Below are positions 41,863 through 49,395 of a stretch of DNA of 64,000 nt, piece after piece. The stretch lies in contig CAWFUP010000004.1 of the NCBI GenBank assembly GCA_963819075.1, positions 784,829 to 848,828 of the forward strand. Direction: 5' to 3'. Origin of the DNA: CAVQBJ01 sp963819075 (GTDB lineage: Bacteria; Actinomycetota; Thermoleophilia; Solirubrobacterales; Solirubrobacteraceae). The number at the start of each line of letters is the position of its first letter. Position 1 is the first letter of the stretch. Position numbers and translations under genes: made by a program. The notes under the pieces are model-generated. The model ran no database searches and was not told where the DNA came from. It saw nothing but the letters and a program-made list of their open reading frames with translations.

Positions 41863-43035
41863 CTAGCCCTCCTGTTCGTGATCGGTTGGTTCGGCGTCGG
41901 CAGCGGGGGCGTCCGCCGGAGCCGTCGAATCAGCTTGGTCGGCGGCCGCGTCCTCGGCGACCTCCGCGGCCGCCTCGGCGACGACCTCATCGACGAGTGC
42001 CTCGGCCTGCGCCTCCTCGGCCTCCTCTACGGCCGCCTCCAGGACGGCCTCGTCGACGGCGGCCTCGAGCTCGGCCTCCTCGGCGATCTCGGCGGCCGCC
42101 TCGGCGACGAGCTCGGCCGCAGCGGCCTCGGCTTCGGCCTCCTCGGCCACCTCGACGGCAGTCTCCAGCGCAGCGTCGCCGCCGGACTCGATCGCCGCAT
42201 CGACCTCGGCCTCGGCGACGGCCGCGGCCACCTCAGCCTCCTCGGCGACCTCGGCGGCGACCTCGGCCACGACCTCGGCGGCGGCGGCTCGCTCCTCTGC
42301 GTCCTCGGTCACCTCGACGGCCGCCTCGACAACGATCTCGTCGACCGCCGCTCGGACCTCGGCCTCCTCGGCGATCTCGGACGCAGCCTCGGCCACGACC
42401 TCGTCGAGCGCAGCCTCGCTCTCAGCCGCCTCGGCGTCGGCCTCCTCGGCGGGCGACCCGAAGACGGCGGGCCGGCCCTCCCGGGCGAAGGGCATACCGA
42501 ACGCCTCGAGCAGCGCGAAGGCCTCGGCGTCGCTCGCCGCGTTCGTAGTGATCGTGATGTCGAGCCCGCGCACCTGGTCGATCTCGTCGTAGTCGACCTC
42601 GGGGAAGATGATCTGCTCGCGCACGCCCATCGAGTAGTTGCCGTGCCCGTCGAACGAGCGCGGGTTGAGGCCGCGGAAGTCGCGGATGCGGGGGATCGCC
42701 ACCGACATGAGCCGGTCGAGGAACTCGTAGGCGCGTTCGCGGCGCAGCGTGACGGCGACGCCAACGGGCATGCCCTCGCGGAGCTTGAACGCCGCGATCG
42801 ACTTGCGCGCACGGCGGATGCTCGGCTGCTGTCCGGCGATCGTGGCGAGCTGCTGCTGTGCGGCCTCGAGCACCTTCGAGTCCTGCTTGGCGTCGCCGAC
42901 GCCCATGTTGAGCGTGATCTTCTCGATCTCGGGCGCCTGCATGACCGAGGAATAGCCGAAGCGCTCGATCAGCGCCGGGCGAATCTCCTCCAGGTAGCGG
43001 GTCTTCAGGCGGGCGGGGGGATGTGTCGTGGCCAT
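41863..43035 (-). CDS. rplE: 50S ribosomal protein L5 (uL5) with a 200-residue Ala/Glu repeat tail
   Basis: 390 residues; L5 is normally about 180. Residues 1-188 are a complete uL5, from LKTRYLEEIRPALIERFGYS through VRGLDITITTNAASDAEAFA to LLEAFGMPFA. Residues 190-390 (bases 41866-42468) are an in-frame extension built almost only of Ala, Glu, Val, Asp and Ile. It has six or seven degenerate repeats of about 20-22 residues of the form VVAEAAAEIAEEAELEAAVD and only two Arg. It is predicted helical and strongly acidic. uL5 sits on the central protuberance with 5S rRNA and touches uS13 and P-site tRNA, so the tail would project from the top of the ribosome. No stop or frameshift separates tail from core, and rpsN starts right after its stop. 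Confidence 0.95.
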   Translation of the reverse strand: MATTHPPARLKTRYLEEIRPALIERFGYSSVMQAPEIEKITLNMGVGDAKQDSKVLEAAQQQLATIAGQQPSIRRARKSIAAFKLREGMPVGVAVTLRRERAYEFLDRLMSVAIPRIRDFRGLNPRSFDGHGNYSMGVREQIIFPEVDYDEIDQVRGLDITITTNAASDAEAFALLEAFGMPFAREGRPAVFGSPAEEADAEAAESEAALDEVVAEAASEIAEEAEVRAAVDEIVVEAAVEVTEDAEERAAAAEVVAEVAAEVAEEAEVAAAVAEAEVDAAIESGGDAALETAVEVAEEAEAEAAAAELVAEAAAEIAEEAELEAAVDEAVLEAAVEEAEEAQAEALVDEVVAEAAAEVAEDAAADQADSTAPADAPAADAEPTDHEQEG

Positions 43036-43041
43036 CGTCGA

Positions 43042-43404
43042 TCAGTCCAGTCGGGTTCCGGAGCGCCGAGCGACGCGGAAGCGCTTGCCGTCCTCGCGCT
43101 CGATGCCGACGCGCGTGGGCTTGCCGTCCTTGGGGTCGACGAGCATGACGTTGGAGACGTGAATCGGCCCCTCGCGCTCGATGACGCCGCCGACGGTCTC
43201 GGCGTGCTGCGCGCCGGCGACCTGGCGCGGTCGCGTGTGCCGCTTGACCATGTTCAGACCCTCGACGTAGACGCGCTCGTGGTCGGGCTCGACGCGCAGG
43301 ACGCGGCCACGCTTGCCCCGCTCCTTGCCGGAGATGACGAGGACCTCGTCGTCGCTCTTGATCTTCATCGTTCGGCGTGCGGGCACCGGGCGTGAGCTGG
43401 CCAT
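43042..43404 (-). CDS. rplX: 50S ribosomal protein L24 (uL24)
   Basis: 120 residues. The KOW motif is in KSDDEVLVISGKERGKRGRV, followed by VYVEGLNMVKRHTRP. uL24 is an assembly initiator near the tunnel exit. The N-terminal 12 residues before MKIKSDDEVL are extra and could be omitted if translation starts at that internal ATG. It begins one base before rplN ends. Confidence 0.95.
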   Translation of the reverse strand: MASSRPVPARRTMKIKSDDEVLVISGKERGKRGRVLRVEPDHERVYVEGLNMVKRHTRPRQVAGAQHAETVGGVIEREGPIHVSNVMLVDPKDGKPTRVGIEREDGKRFRVARRSGTRLD

Positions 43405-43405
43405 G

Positions 43406-43774
43406 TCAGAGGACCTCGGGGGCGAGGGAGATGATCTTCATGAAGTTGCGGTCGCGCAGCTCGCGTGCGACCGGCCCGAAGATGCGCGTACCCCGCGGGT
43501 TGTTCTGGTCGTCGATGATCACGGCCGCGTTCTCGTCGAAGGCGATGTAGGTGCCGTCGGTGCGCCCAAATGACTTCTTCGTGCGCACGACGACGGCGGT
43601 CACGACGTCGCCCTTCTTGACCGAGCCCTGCGGGTTCGCCTGCTTGACGGTCGCGGTGATGACGTCGCCCACGAACGCGTAGCGGCGGCGCGAGCCGCCC
43701 TTGACGCGGATGCAGAGGATCTCGCGTGCGCCCGTGTTGTCGGCCACCCGCAGTCGGGTCTCGTTCTGGATCAC
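43406..43774 (-). CDS. rplN: 50S ribosomal protein L14 (uL14)
   Basis: 122 residues of standard size. MIQNETRLRVADNTGAREIL and the C-terminal FGPVARELRDRNFMKIISLA are highly conserved. uL14 lies at the subunit interface. Its ATG overlaps the rpsQ stop by 4 bases (ATGA). Confidence 0.97.
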   Translation of the reverse strand: MIQNETRLRVADNTGAREILCIRVKGGSRRRYAFVGDVITATVKQANPQGSVKKGDVVTAVVVRTKKSFGRTDGTYIAFDENAAVIIDDQNNPRGTRIFGPVARELRDRNFMKIISLAPEVL

Positions 43775-44361
43775 TTCGCACGCTCCAGGACGTCGACGAG
43801 GCGCCAGCGCTTCAGGCGCGACAGCGGCCGGCTCTCGATGATGCGCACCGTGTCGCCGGCGTGGGCGTCGTTGCTCTCATCGTGAGCGTGGAAGGTCGTC
43901 GAACTGCGGACGATCTTCTCGTAGCGGCGGTGGCGGCGCGCGACGTCCACGCGCACCGTGATCGTCTTATCCGCCTTGTCGGAGATGACGATGCCCTGAC
44001 GCACCTTGCGGCGCCCCTCCACGGGCGCGTGCACGGGAGCGAGCGGCTCGGCGGCCGGCGCGCTCGCACGGGTCTCGGCGGCCCTCGCCTTCTCGCGCGC
44101 GCGGCGGGTGCGACGGGTAGCGGCCTTCTTGGCGCGCTCGGCGTCGCGCTCGGCCTGGCGCTCCGCGCCCGACATCGGCCCGCGGGTGGGGACGGCACGG
44201 CTCGTGCGCCGCCGACGGCGGCGCTCCTTGGGAGCGATCTGCTCCTCGGGCTCCCGGGCCGGGGTGGGCGCAGCCGGCGGCTGCTCGCCGGCGTCGTCGG
44301 CGGCCGGCGCCGCGGCGGCGGGCTCCTCAGCGGGCGTTTCTTCGGTGGTCTCGTCTGACAT
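43771..44361 (-). CDS. rpsQ: 30S ribosomal protein S17 (uS17) with long two-part N-terminal extension
   Basis: 196 residues; S17 is normally 80-100. The core begins near residue 117 (RRKVRQGIVISDKADKTITV) and ends with SRPLSRLKRWRLVDVLERA. In front are an acidic Ala/Pro/Glu stretch (about 1-45), then a very basic helical stretch (about 46-100, with ERRRRRRTSRAV and RRTRRAREKARAAE). ATG 44361 was chosen because GAGGTG lies 9 bases upstream; a GTG at 44373 adds four residues. uS17 sits on the lower 30S body, so the extension would point outward. Confidence 0.93.
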   Translation of the reverse strand: MSDETTEETPAEEPAAAAPAADDAGEQPPAAPTPAREPEEQIAPKERRRRRRTSRAVPTRGPMSGAERQAERDAERAKKAATRRTRRAREKARAAETRASAPAAEPLAPVHAPVEGRRKVRQGIVISDKADKTITVRVDVARRHRRYEKIVRSSTTFHAHDESNDAHAGDTVRIIESRPLSRLKRWRLVDVLERAK

Positions 44362-44409
44362 CTCGTTGGTCACCTCTGCGGGCGTGGGGCCCGCGCGTTC
44401 TCGGTAGGG

Positions 44410-44640
44410 CTAAGCGGCCGCCGTCTGTCCTGGCGCCACAGCGCCCTCGGCGGAAAGGTTGCGCTCTCGCGCGATGGTCAGCGCGCGGGCGAGCTCGCGC
44501 TTGTTGCGGCGGATGCTCGCCGTGTCGTCGAGCTCCCCGGTCGCGTTGGCGAAGCGGACGCCGAACAGGTCCTTGCGCGCCGTCGCGATGTGCTCGAGCA
44601 GCTCGTGGTCGGGCATGTCCCGAAGATCCTTGGCCTTCAT
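44410..44640 (-). CDS. rpmC: 50S ribosomal protein L29 (uL29)
   Basis: 76 residues forming two helices. KDLRDMPDHELLEHIATARK and FANATGELDDTASIRRNKRE match the family, with a short Ala-rich tail. uL29 lies beside the tunnel exit and the SRP/trigger-factor site. It starts 11 bases after rplP ends. Confidence 0.95.
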   Translation of the reverse strand: MKAKDLRDMPDHELLEHIATARKDLFGVRFANATGELDDTASIRRNKRELARALTIARERNLSAEGAVAPGQTAAA

Positions 44641-44651
44641 CTCGATCAGCC

Positions 44652-45062
44652 CTAGTCCTCGCGCATCACGAACTTGGACTTCACGGGCAGCTTGCGCGCG
44701 GCCAGCCGGATCGCCTCACGCGCGAGCGGCTCGGGCACGCCGGCGAGCTCGAACATCACGCGGCCCGGCTTGACGACGGCCACCCAGCCTTCGGGCGAGC
44801 CCTTGCCCGAGCCCATGCGGGTCTCGGCCGGCTTCTTCGTGACCGGCTTGTCGGGAAAGACGTTGATCCACACCTTGCCGCCACGCTTGATCTTGCGGGT
44901 CATCGCGATACGAGCCGCCTCGATCTGGCGATTGGTGAGCCAACCCTCCTCGAGGGTCTTCAGGCCGTACTCGCCGAACTGGACCTTGACCTGCCCGCGC
45001 GACAGCCCGCCGCGACGCCCGCGGTGCTGCTTGCGGTGCTTGACACGCTTGGGCGCGAGCAT
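44652..45062 (-). CDS. rplP: 50S ribosomal protein L16 (uL16)
   Basis: 136 residues. MLAPKRVKHRKQHRGRRGGL is the basic N-terminus, which reaches towards the peptidyl transferase centre. ETRMGSGKGSPEGWVAVVKP and PLAREAIRLAARKLPVKSKF are conserved. Its ATG shares one base with the rpsC stop (TGATG). Confidence 0.97.
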   Translation of the reverse strand: MLAPKRVKHRKQHRGRRGGLSRGQVKVQFGEYGLKTLEEGWLTNRQIEAARIAMTRKIKRGGKVWINVFPDKPVTKKPAETRMGSGKGSPEGWVAVVKPGRVMFELAGVPEPLAREAIRLAARKLPVKSKFVMRED

Positions 45063-45994
45063 CAGCGGGGCCCTCCGGAGCCGGAACCGCCGCCGCGCGG
45101 GCCACCGCCACCGGGACCACGACCACCGCCACCGGGGCCACGACCACCGCCGCCCGGACCGCGACCACCGCCGCCCGGACCACGGCCACCGCCCGGACCG
45201 CGACCGCCACCGGGACCGCCGCCGCCGGGACCACCGCCACGACCGCCGCGACCGCCGCCGGGTCCGCCGCGACCGCGACCGCGACCGTCGCGATCGCCAC
45301 GACCGTCGCGACCGTCGCTCGGCGGTGCGGGCGCGCTCATGTCGGTCAGGTCGGCGCCGACGTAGCCCTCGGGCATGATCTCGCCCTTGTTGACCCAGCA
45401 CTTCACGCCGATGCGCCCGAACGTCGTGCGCGCCTCGTAGAAGCCGTAGTCGATGTCGGCCCGCATCGTGTGCAGTGGGACACGGCCGTCGGAGTAGCTC
45501 TCGGTGCGCGCCATCTCGGCCCCACCGAGCCGGCCCGAGACCTGCACCTTGACGCCCTTGGCCCCCGAGCGCATCGCGCTGGTGAGCGCGCGCTTCATCG
45601 CGCGCCGGAAGGCAACGCGGTTCTGCAGCTGCTCGGCAATCGACTGCGCGACGAGCTTGGCGTCGAGCTCGGGACGCTTGATCTCGAGAATGTTGACCTT
45701 GATCTGCTTCTTCGTGATGCGATGCAGATCCCGCCGCAGCGCGTCGACCTCGCTTCCGGACTTGCCGATGACAATCCCCGGTCGCGCCGTGTGGATGTTG
45801 ACCTCGAGCTCGTTGATGTCCTTGCGGATCGTGATGTCGGACAGGCCGGCATGGGCGAGCTTGTTGATGATGTGCTCGCGCACCTGGATGTCCTCGTCGA
45901 GGTACTCGGCGAAGTGGCGCTCGTTGAACCAGTTGGACTTCCAGTCGTGGATGTAGCCCACGCGCATGGACTCGGGATGAACTTTTTGACCCAT
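45062..45994 (-). CDS. rpsC: 30S ribosomal protein S3 (uS3) with Gly/Arg/Pro tail
   Basis: 310 residues. Residues 1-218 are standard uS3, with the KH domain (RPGIVIGKSGSEVDALRRDL) and GVKCWVNKGEIMPEGYVGAD. About 88 further residues follow (bases 45065-45334). First comes an Asp/Arg/Gly stretch (DGRDGRGDRDGRGRGRGGPG), then repeats of GPGGGGR or GPGGGR, coded by a 21-base tandem repeat. The tail is basic and resembles RNA-binding RGG regions. Extended uS3 tails occur in other actinobacteria; this Gly/Arg repeat form is unusual. uS3 lies at the mRNA entry of the 30S subunit. Confidence 0.96.
   Translation of the reverse strand: MGQKVHPESMRVGYIHDWKSNWFNERHFAEYLDEDIQVREHIINKLAHAGLSDITIRKDINELEVNIHTARPGIVIGKSGSEVDALRRDLHRITKKQIKVNILEIKRPELDAKLVAQSIAEQLQNRVAFRRAMKRALTSAMRSGAKGVKVQVSGRLGGAEMARTESYSDGRVPLHTMRADIDYGFYEARTTFGRIGVKCWVNKGEIMPEGYVGADLTDMSAPAPPSDGRDGRGDRDGRGRGRGGPGGGRGGRGGGPGGGGPGGGRGPGGGRGPGGGGRGPGGGGRGPGGGGRGPGGGGPRGGGSGSGGPR
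45099..45205 (-). repeat. 21-base tandem repeat in the 3' part of rpsC
   Basis: Four to five imperfect 21-base units, each coding for Gly-Pro-Gly-Gly-Gly-Gly-Arg or a one-Gly-shorter version. Differences are mostly at third codon positions. The flanks contain further Gly/Arg codons without strict period. Confidence 0.75.
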
Positions 45995-45996
45995 GT

Positions 45997-46716
45997 CTAA
46001 GACCTCGGAGTGAGCGTGATCGTCAGGTGGCTCGTGCGCTTGCGGATCGGGGTGGCGCGTCCCATGGCCCGCGGGCGGAAGCGCTTGATCGTCGGACCCT
46101 CGTCGGCGTAGGCCTCGTGCACGATGAGGTCGTCGCCCACGAGCTCGTGGTTGTTCTCCGCGTTCGCGACGGCGGACTCGAGCAGCTTGCTCCAGTCACG
46201 CGCGACATCGCGGGGGGTGAAGGCAAGGATGGCACGCGCCTCATCGACTGACTTGCCGCGAATGTGGCCGCAGACCATGCGCGCCTTGCGCGCCGAGGTC
46301 CGCACGTACTTGGCCTGGGCGCGCACGACGGCACGACGCGCCGCCGGTCGTGACCGCCGGCCCCGAGCGGGAGCCTCCTCGGCCTCGGCCTCGTCGGGCA
46401 CCTTGGCGATGACGGTGGCCGCAGCCTCCTCGGTCTCGTCCGCCTGCGGCTCCTCGGAGGCCACGGACTCCTCGGCAACGACCTTGGCCTTGCGGGTCCG
46501 TGCGGCGCGCCGCTTGGGCTTCGCCGCCTCGGGCTCGTCCTCGCCCTCGCCCTCCTGGGGCGCGGAGCCGGTCACGAGCTCGGCCGACGACTCCTCGGCG
46601 ATCGTGGCATCGCCGGGGGTCGGCTCGGTCTCGCCCTCCTGGGGCGCCGAGCCGGTCAGGAGCTCCTGCGGCTCCTCCTCGGCGGGCACGTCGGGGGTGG
46701 CGTCGTCGGGGCTCAT
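45997..46716 (-). CDS. rplV: 50S ribosomal protein L22 (uL22) with 130-residue N-terminal extension
   Basis: 239 residues; L22 is normally about 110-120. The core starts near residue 131 (VRAQAKYVRTSARKARMVCG) and ends with the tunnel-hairpin region and RKRTSHLTITLTP. The N-terminal extension is acidic and contains a duplicated segment (LLTGSAPQEGE near 19 and LVTGSAPQEGE near 47). A basic patch (KPKRRAARTRKAKVV) and a second acidic part follow. ATG 46716 has GGAAGGG just upstream and overlaps the rpsS stop (ATGA). uL22 lines the exit tunnel, with its globular part on the outer surface. Confidence 0.94.
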   Translation of the reverse strand: MSPDDATPDVPAEEEPQELLTGSAPQEGETEPTPGDATIAEESSAELVTGSAPQEGEGEDEPEAAKPKRRAARTRKAKVVAEESVASEEPQADETEEAAATVIAKVPDEAEAEEAPARGRRSRPAARRAVVRAQAKYVRTSARKARMVCGHIRGKSVDEARAILAFTPRDVARDWSKLLESAVANAENNHELVGDDLIVHEAYADEGPTIKRFRPRAMGRATPIRKRTSHLTITLTPRS

Positions 46717-46985
46717 CGAACCCTTCCGGATCCGGCATGCCCGCGGAACAGGCGCGTCGGCGCGAACTCGCCGAGCTTGTGACCGACCATCGACTCGCTG
46801 ACGAACACGGGCACGTGCTTGCGCCCGTCGTGAACGGCGATCGTGTGGCCGACCATCTCGGGGAAGATCGTCGAGGCCCGAGACCAGGTCTTGAGCATCT
46901 GCTTGGTGTTCGCGGCGTTCATCGCCTCGATGCGCGCCATGAGCCGCTCCTCGACCCACGGCCCCTTCTTGCTGGAGCGACTCAT
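46713..46985 (-). CDS. rpsS: 30S ribosomal protein S19 (uS19)
   Basis: 90 residues. MSRSSKKGPWVEERLMARIE and HVPVFVSESMVGHKLGEFAP followed by TRLFRGH are conserved. uS19 lies on the 30S head facing the central protuberance. It overlaps rplB and rplV by 4 bases each, so translation of the three is coupled. Confidence 0.97.
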   Translation of the reverse strand: MSRSSKKGPWVEERLMARIEAMNAANTKQMLKTWSRASTIFPEMVGHTIAVHDGRKHVPVFVSESMVGHKLGEFAPTRLFRGHAGSGRVR

Positions 46986-47827
46986 CGGTGCTTGCCCTTC
47001 CCGCGGCGACGGCCGCGCACGATGTAACGATCGGAGGCCTTGTTCTTCTTGCGCGTGCGGTAGCCGAGTGTGGGCACGCCCCACGGCGTGACCGGGTGGC
47101 GACCAGCGGTCGTCGAGCCCTCGCCGCCGCCGTGGGGGTGGTCGACCGGGTTCATCGCGGTGCCGCGCGTCTGCGGGCGCACGCCCATGTGGCGCTTGCG
47201 CCCCGCCTTCCCGACCTTCACGTTCTGGTGGTCGGCGTTCCCGACAACGCCGACCGTGGCCCGGCACTCGGCGCGTACGAGGCGCATCTCGCCGGAGGGC
47301 AGGCGCAGCGTGGCCATGTCGCCATCGCGCGCCATCAGCTGGATCGAGGAGCCCGCGGACCGTGCGAGCTGCCCCCCGCGCCCGGGCTGCAACTCGACGT
47401 TGTGCACGACGGTGCCGATCGGCATGCGCGAGAGCGGCAGGCAGTTGCCGACCGTGATGTCGACCGCCTCGCCGGACGCGACGGTCAATCCGACGGTCAG
47501 GCGCGCCGGCGCGAGGATGTAGCGCTTCTCGCCGTCGGCGTAATGCAGCAGCGCGATGTAGGCCGAGCGGTTGGGGTCGTACTCGATCGCGGCGACGCGC
47601 GCGGGCACGCCGTCCTTGCGGCGCTTGAAGTCGATGCGGCGGTACAGGCGCTTGGCCCCGCCACCGCGGTGACGCGCCGTCTTGCGCCCGAACGAGTTGC
47701 GCCCGCCGCTCTTGGTGAGCCCCTCGACGAGGGACTTCTCGGGTTCGCTCTTCGTGATCTCGGCGAAGTCCGGATAGGAGACGAAGCGCCGTCCGGCGCT
47801 CGTGGGCTTGGGCTTGCGGATCGGCAT
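46982..47827 (-). CDS. rplB: 50S ribosomal protein L2 (uL2)
   Basis: 281 residues of standard size. GRNSFGRKTARHRGGGAKRL lies near the N-terminus and NPVDHPHGGGEG carries the conserved His close to the peptidyl transferase centre. ATG 47827 gives the usual MPIRKPKPTSAGRRFV start. It lies 5 bases after rplW. Confidence 0.98.
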   Translation of the reverse strand: MPIRKPKPTSAGRRFVSYPDFAEITKSEPEKSLVEGLTKSGGRNSFGRKTARHRGGGAKRLYRRIDFKRRKDGVPARVAAIEYDPNRSAYIALLHYADGEKRYILAPARLTVGLTVASGEAVDITVGNCLPLSRMPIGTVVHNVELQPGRGGQLARSAGSSIQLMARDGDMATLRLPSGEMRLVRAECRATVGVVGNADHQNVKVGKAGRKRHMGVRPQTRGTAMNPVDHPHGGGEGSTTAGRHPVTPWGVPTLGYRTRKKNKASDRYIVRGRRRGKGKHR

Positions 47828-47832
47828 GCGAT

Positions 47833-48132
47833 CTACCCCTCGAGGCCTTCCAGGCCGGCGAACACGGGCATGGTCTCGCCGGGTCGCACCTGCACGATCG
47901 CCTTCTTCCAGCTGCGGGTGCTGCCCCGGCTGACCCCGCGGCGCTTGGGCTTGGACTTGACGCTCATCGTGCGCACGTCGACGACGTGCACGTCGAACAG
48001 GGCCTCGACGGCCTGACGGATCTGGGTCTTGTGCGCGTCGGGATGCACGCGGAAGGTGTATTTGTTGGCCGCGGAGAGCACGTAACTCTTCTCCGAGACG
48101 ACGGGACGGATGAGGACCTGGGTGTGCTCCAT
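47833..48132 (-). CDS. rplW: 50S ribosomal protein L23 (uL23)
   Basis: 99 residues. LIRPVVSEKSYVLSAANKYT and VEALFDVHVVDVRTMSVKSK are typical. uL23 is the docking site for trigger factor and SRP at the tunnel exit. Its ATG shares one base with the rplD stop (TGATG). Confidence 0.97.
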   Translation of the reverse strand: MEHTQVLIRPVVSEKSYVLSAANKYTFRVHPDAHKTQIRQAVEALFDVHVVDVRTMSVKSKPKRRGVSRGSTRSWKKAIVQVRPGETMPVFAGLEGLEG

Positions 48133-48785
48133 CACGCACCTTCCTCGGCACCGGCGCCGCTGTGCGCCCGGTTCCCGCTGGCCCGCTCGGTCAGCGCGGC
48201 GAGCGCGCCCTCGGAAACGAGCAGCGAGGCGGCGCCGAGAACGTCGGCCACGCCGACGTTCTCTGGCGTCAGCACGGCGACCCGGGCGATGTTGCGAAAC
48301 GACAGGGCGGCGTTCGCCTCGGAGTCGAGCACCACGACGAGCGTCGGGCGGATCTGATCCCAGCTGGCGAGCAGCCCGGTGGCCAGGCGCGTGCTCGGCT
48401 TGCCGAAGGCCTCGGGCTGCAGGATCGCGATCGAGCGGCGCTCGGCGTGCAGCGACAGCGCGCTGCGCAGCGCCGCGCGGCGCTCCTTGCGATTGATCTT
48501 GAAGGTGTAGTGGCGCGGCTGCGGACCGAACGCGACGCCGCCTCCGGTCCACACCGGCGAGCGACTCGAGCCGGCGCGCGCACGGCCCGTGCCCTTCTGG
48601 CGCCACGGCTTGGAGCCGCCGCCGGACACCATGCCGCGGGTCTTCGTGGCCGCGGTGCCCTGCCGGCGGGCGGCCTGCTCGGCGCGCACCGTCTCGTGGA
48701 CGAGGGGCCCGTGGAAGCGGGCGCCGAACGCGCCGGCGTCGAGGGTGACCTTGTTGGCGGCCCCGAGGACGGGCGCGTCAGGCAT
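48132..48785 (-). CDS. rplD: 50S ribosomal protein L4 (uL4)
   Basis: 217 residues. The tunnel loop GGGSKPWRQKGTGRARAGSS is conserved, as is TWTGGGVAFGP-like sequence (PVWTGGGVAFGPQPRHYTFK). In some bacteria uL4 represses the S10 operon through its leader. ATG 48785 lies inside the end of rplC, an 8-base overlap. Confidence 0.97.
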   Translation of the reverse strand: MPDAPVLGAANKVTLDAGAFGARFHGPLVHETVRAEQAARRQGTAATKTRGMVSGGGSKPWRQKGTGRARAGSSRSPVWTGGGVAFGPQPRHYTFKINRKERRAALRSALSLHAERRSIAILQPEAFGKPSTRLATGLLASWDQIRPTLVVVLDSEANAALSFRNIARVAVLTPENVGVADVLGAASLLVSEGALAALTERASGNRAHSGAGAEEGA

Positions 48786-49395
48786 CGCTGCGCACCTCCA
48801 CGACACCGTTGCGCGGCCCGGGGACCGAGCCGCGGACGAGCAACAGGTTCTCGGCGGCGTCGACCGAGATGATCTCCAGCCCCTTCTGGGTGACGCGCTT
48901 GTTGCCCATCTGCCCCGGTCCGCGGATGCCCTTGAACACCCGTGAGGGCGTGGCCGACGCGCCCACCGATCCCGGCGCGCGCACGTTGTGCGAGCCATGC
49001 GCCTTCGGTCCGCTGGCGAAGTTGTGACGCTTGATCGTGCCGGCGAAGCCCTTGCCCTTGGAGACGCCGGCGATCTTCACACGCTGACCGGCCTCGAACG
49101 TCTCGACGGTGACCGTGTCGCCGACCTGCCACGCGGCCGCTTCGTCGCGAAACTCGACGAGGTGCTTGAGCGGTCCGGCGTCGGCCTTCTTGAGGTGGCC
49201 GAGCTCGGGGCGCGAGAGGTGCTTCTCCTTGGTCTGGCCGAAGGCGAGCTGCACGGCGTCATAGCCATCGCGCTCGGCGGTACGGACCGCGGTGACGCGG
49301 CACGGCCCGGCCTGCAGCACGGTGACGCGCGCGACCTGTCCGTCCGGCTGGAAGACCTGGCTCATGCCGAGCTTCTTGGCGAGGATTGCGGGCAT
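48778..49395 (-). CDS. rplC: 50S ribosomal protein L3 (uL3)
   Basis: 205 residues. MPAILAKKLGMSQVFQPDGQ and the KGKGFAGTIKRHNFASGPKA loop that reaches the peptidyl transferase centre are conserved. GSVGASATPSRVFKGIRGPG follows as usual. It shares one base with the rpsJ stop. Confidence 0.97.
   Translation of the reverse strand: MPAILAKKLGMSQVFQPDGQVARVTVLQAGPCRVTAVRTAERDGYDAVQLAFGQTKEKHLSRPELGHLKKADAGPLKHLVEFRDEAAAWQVGDTVTVETFEAGQRVKIAGVSKGKGFAGTIKRHNFASGPKAHGSHNVRAPGSVGASATPSRVFKGIRGPGQMGNKRVTQKGLEIISVDAAENLLLVRGSVPGPRNGVVEVRSDA

Noticed and set aside
41527..43395. Plus-strand frame of 622 codons opposite rpsN and rplE
   Set aside because: It is antisense to conserved ribosomal genes, including the repetitive uL5 tail. 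The repeat pattern on this strand is a by-product of the Ala/Glu codons.
45062..45360. Short regular repeats resembling a CRISPR or satellite array
   Set aside because: The period is 21 bases, in frame with rpsC and coding for Gly/Pro/Arg. There are no spacers and no cas genes.
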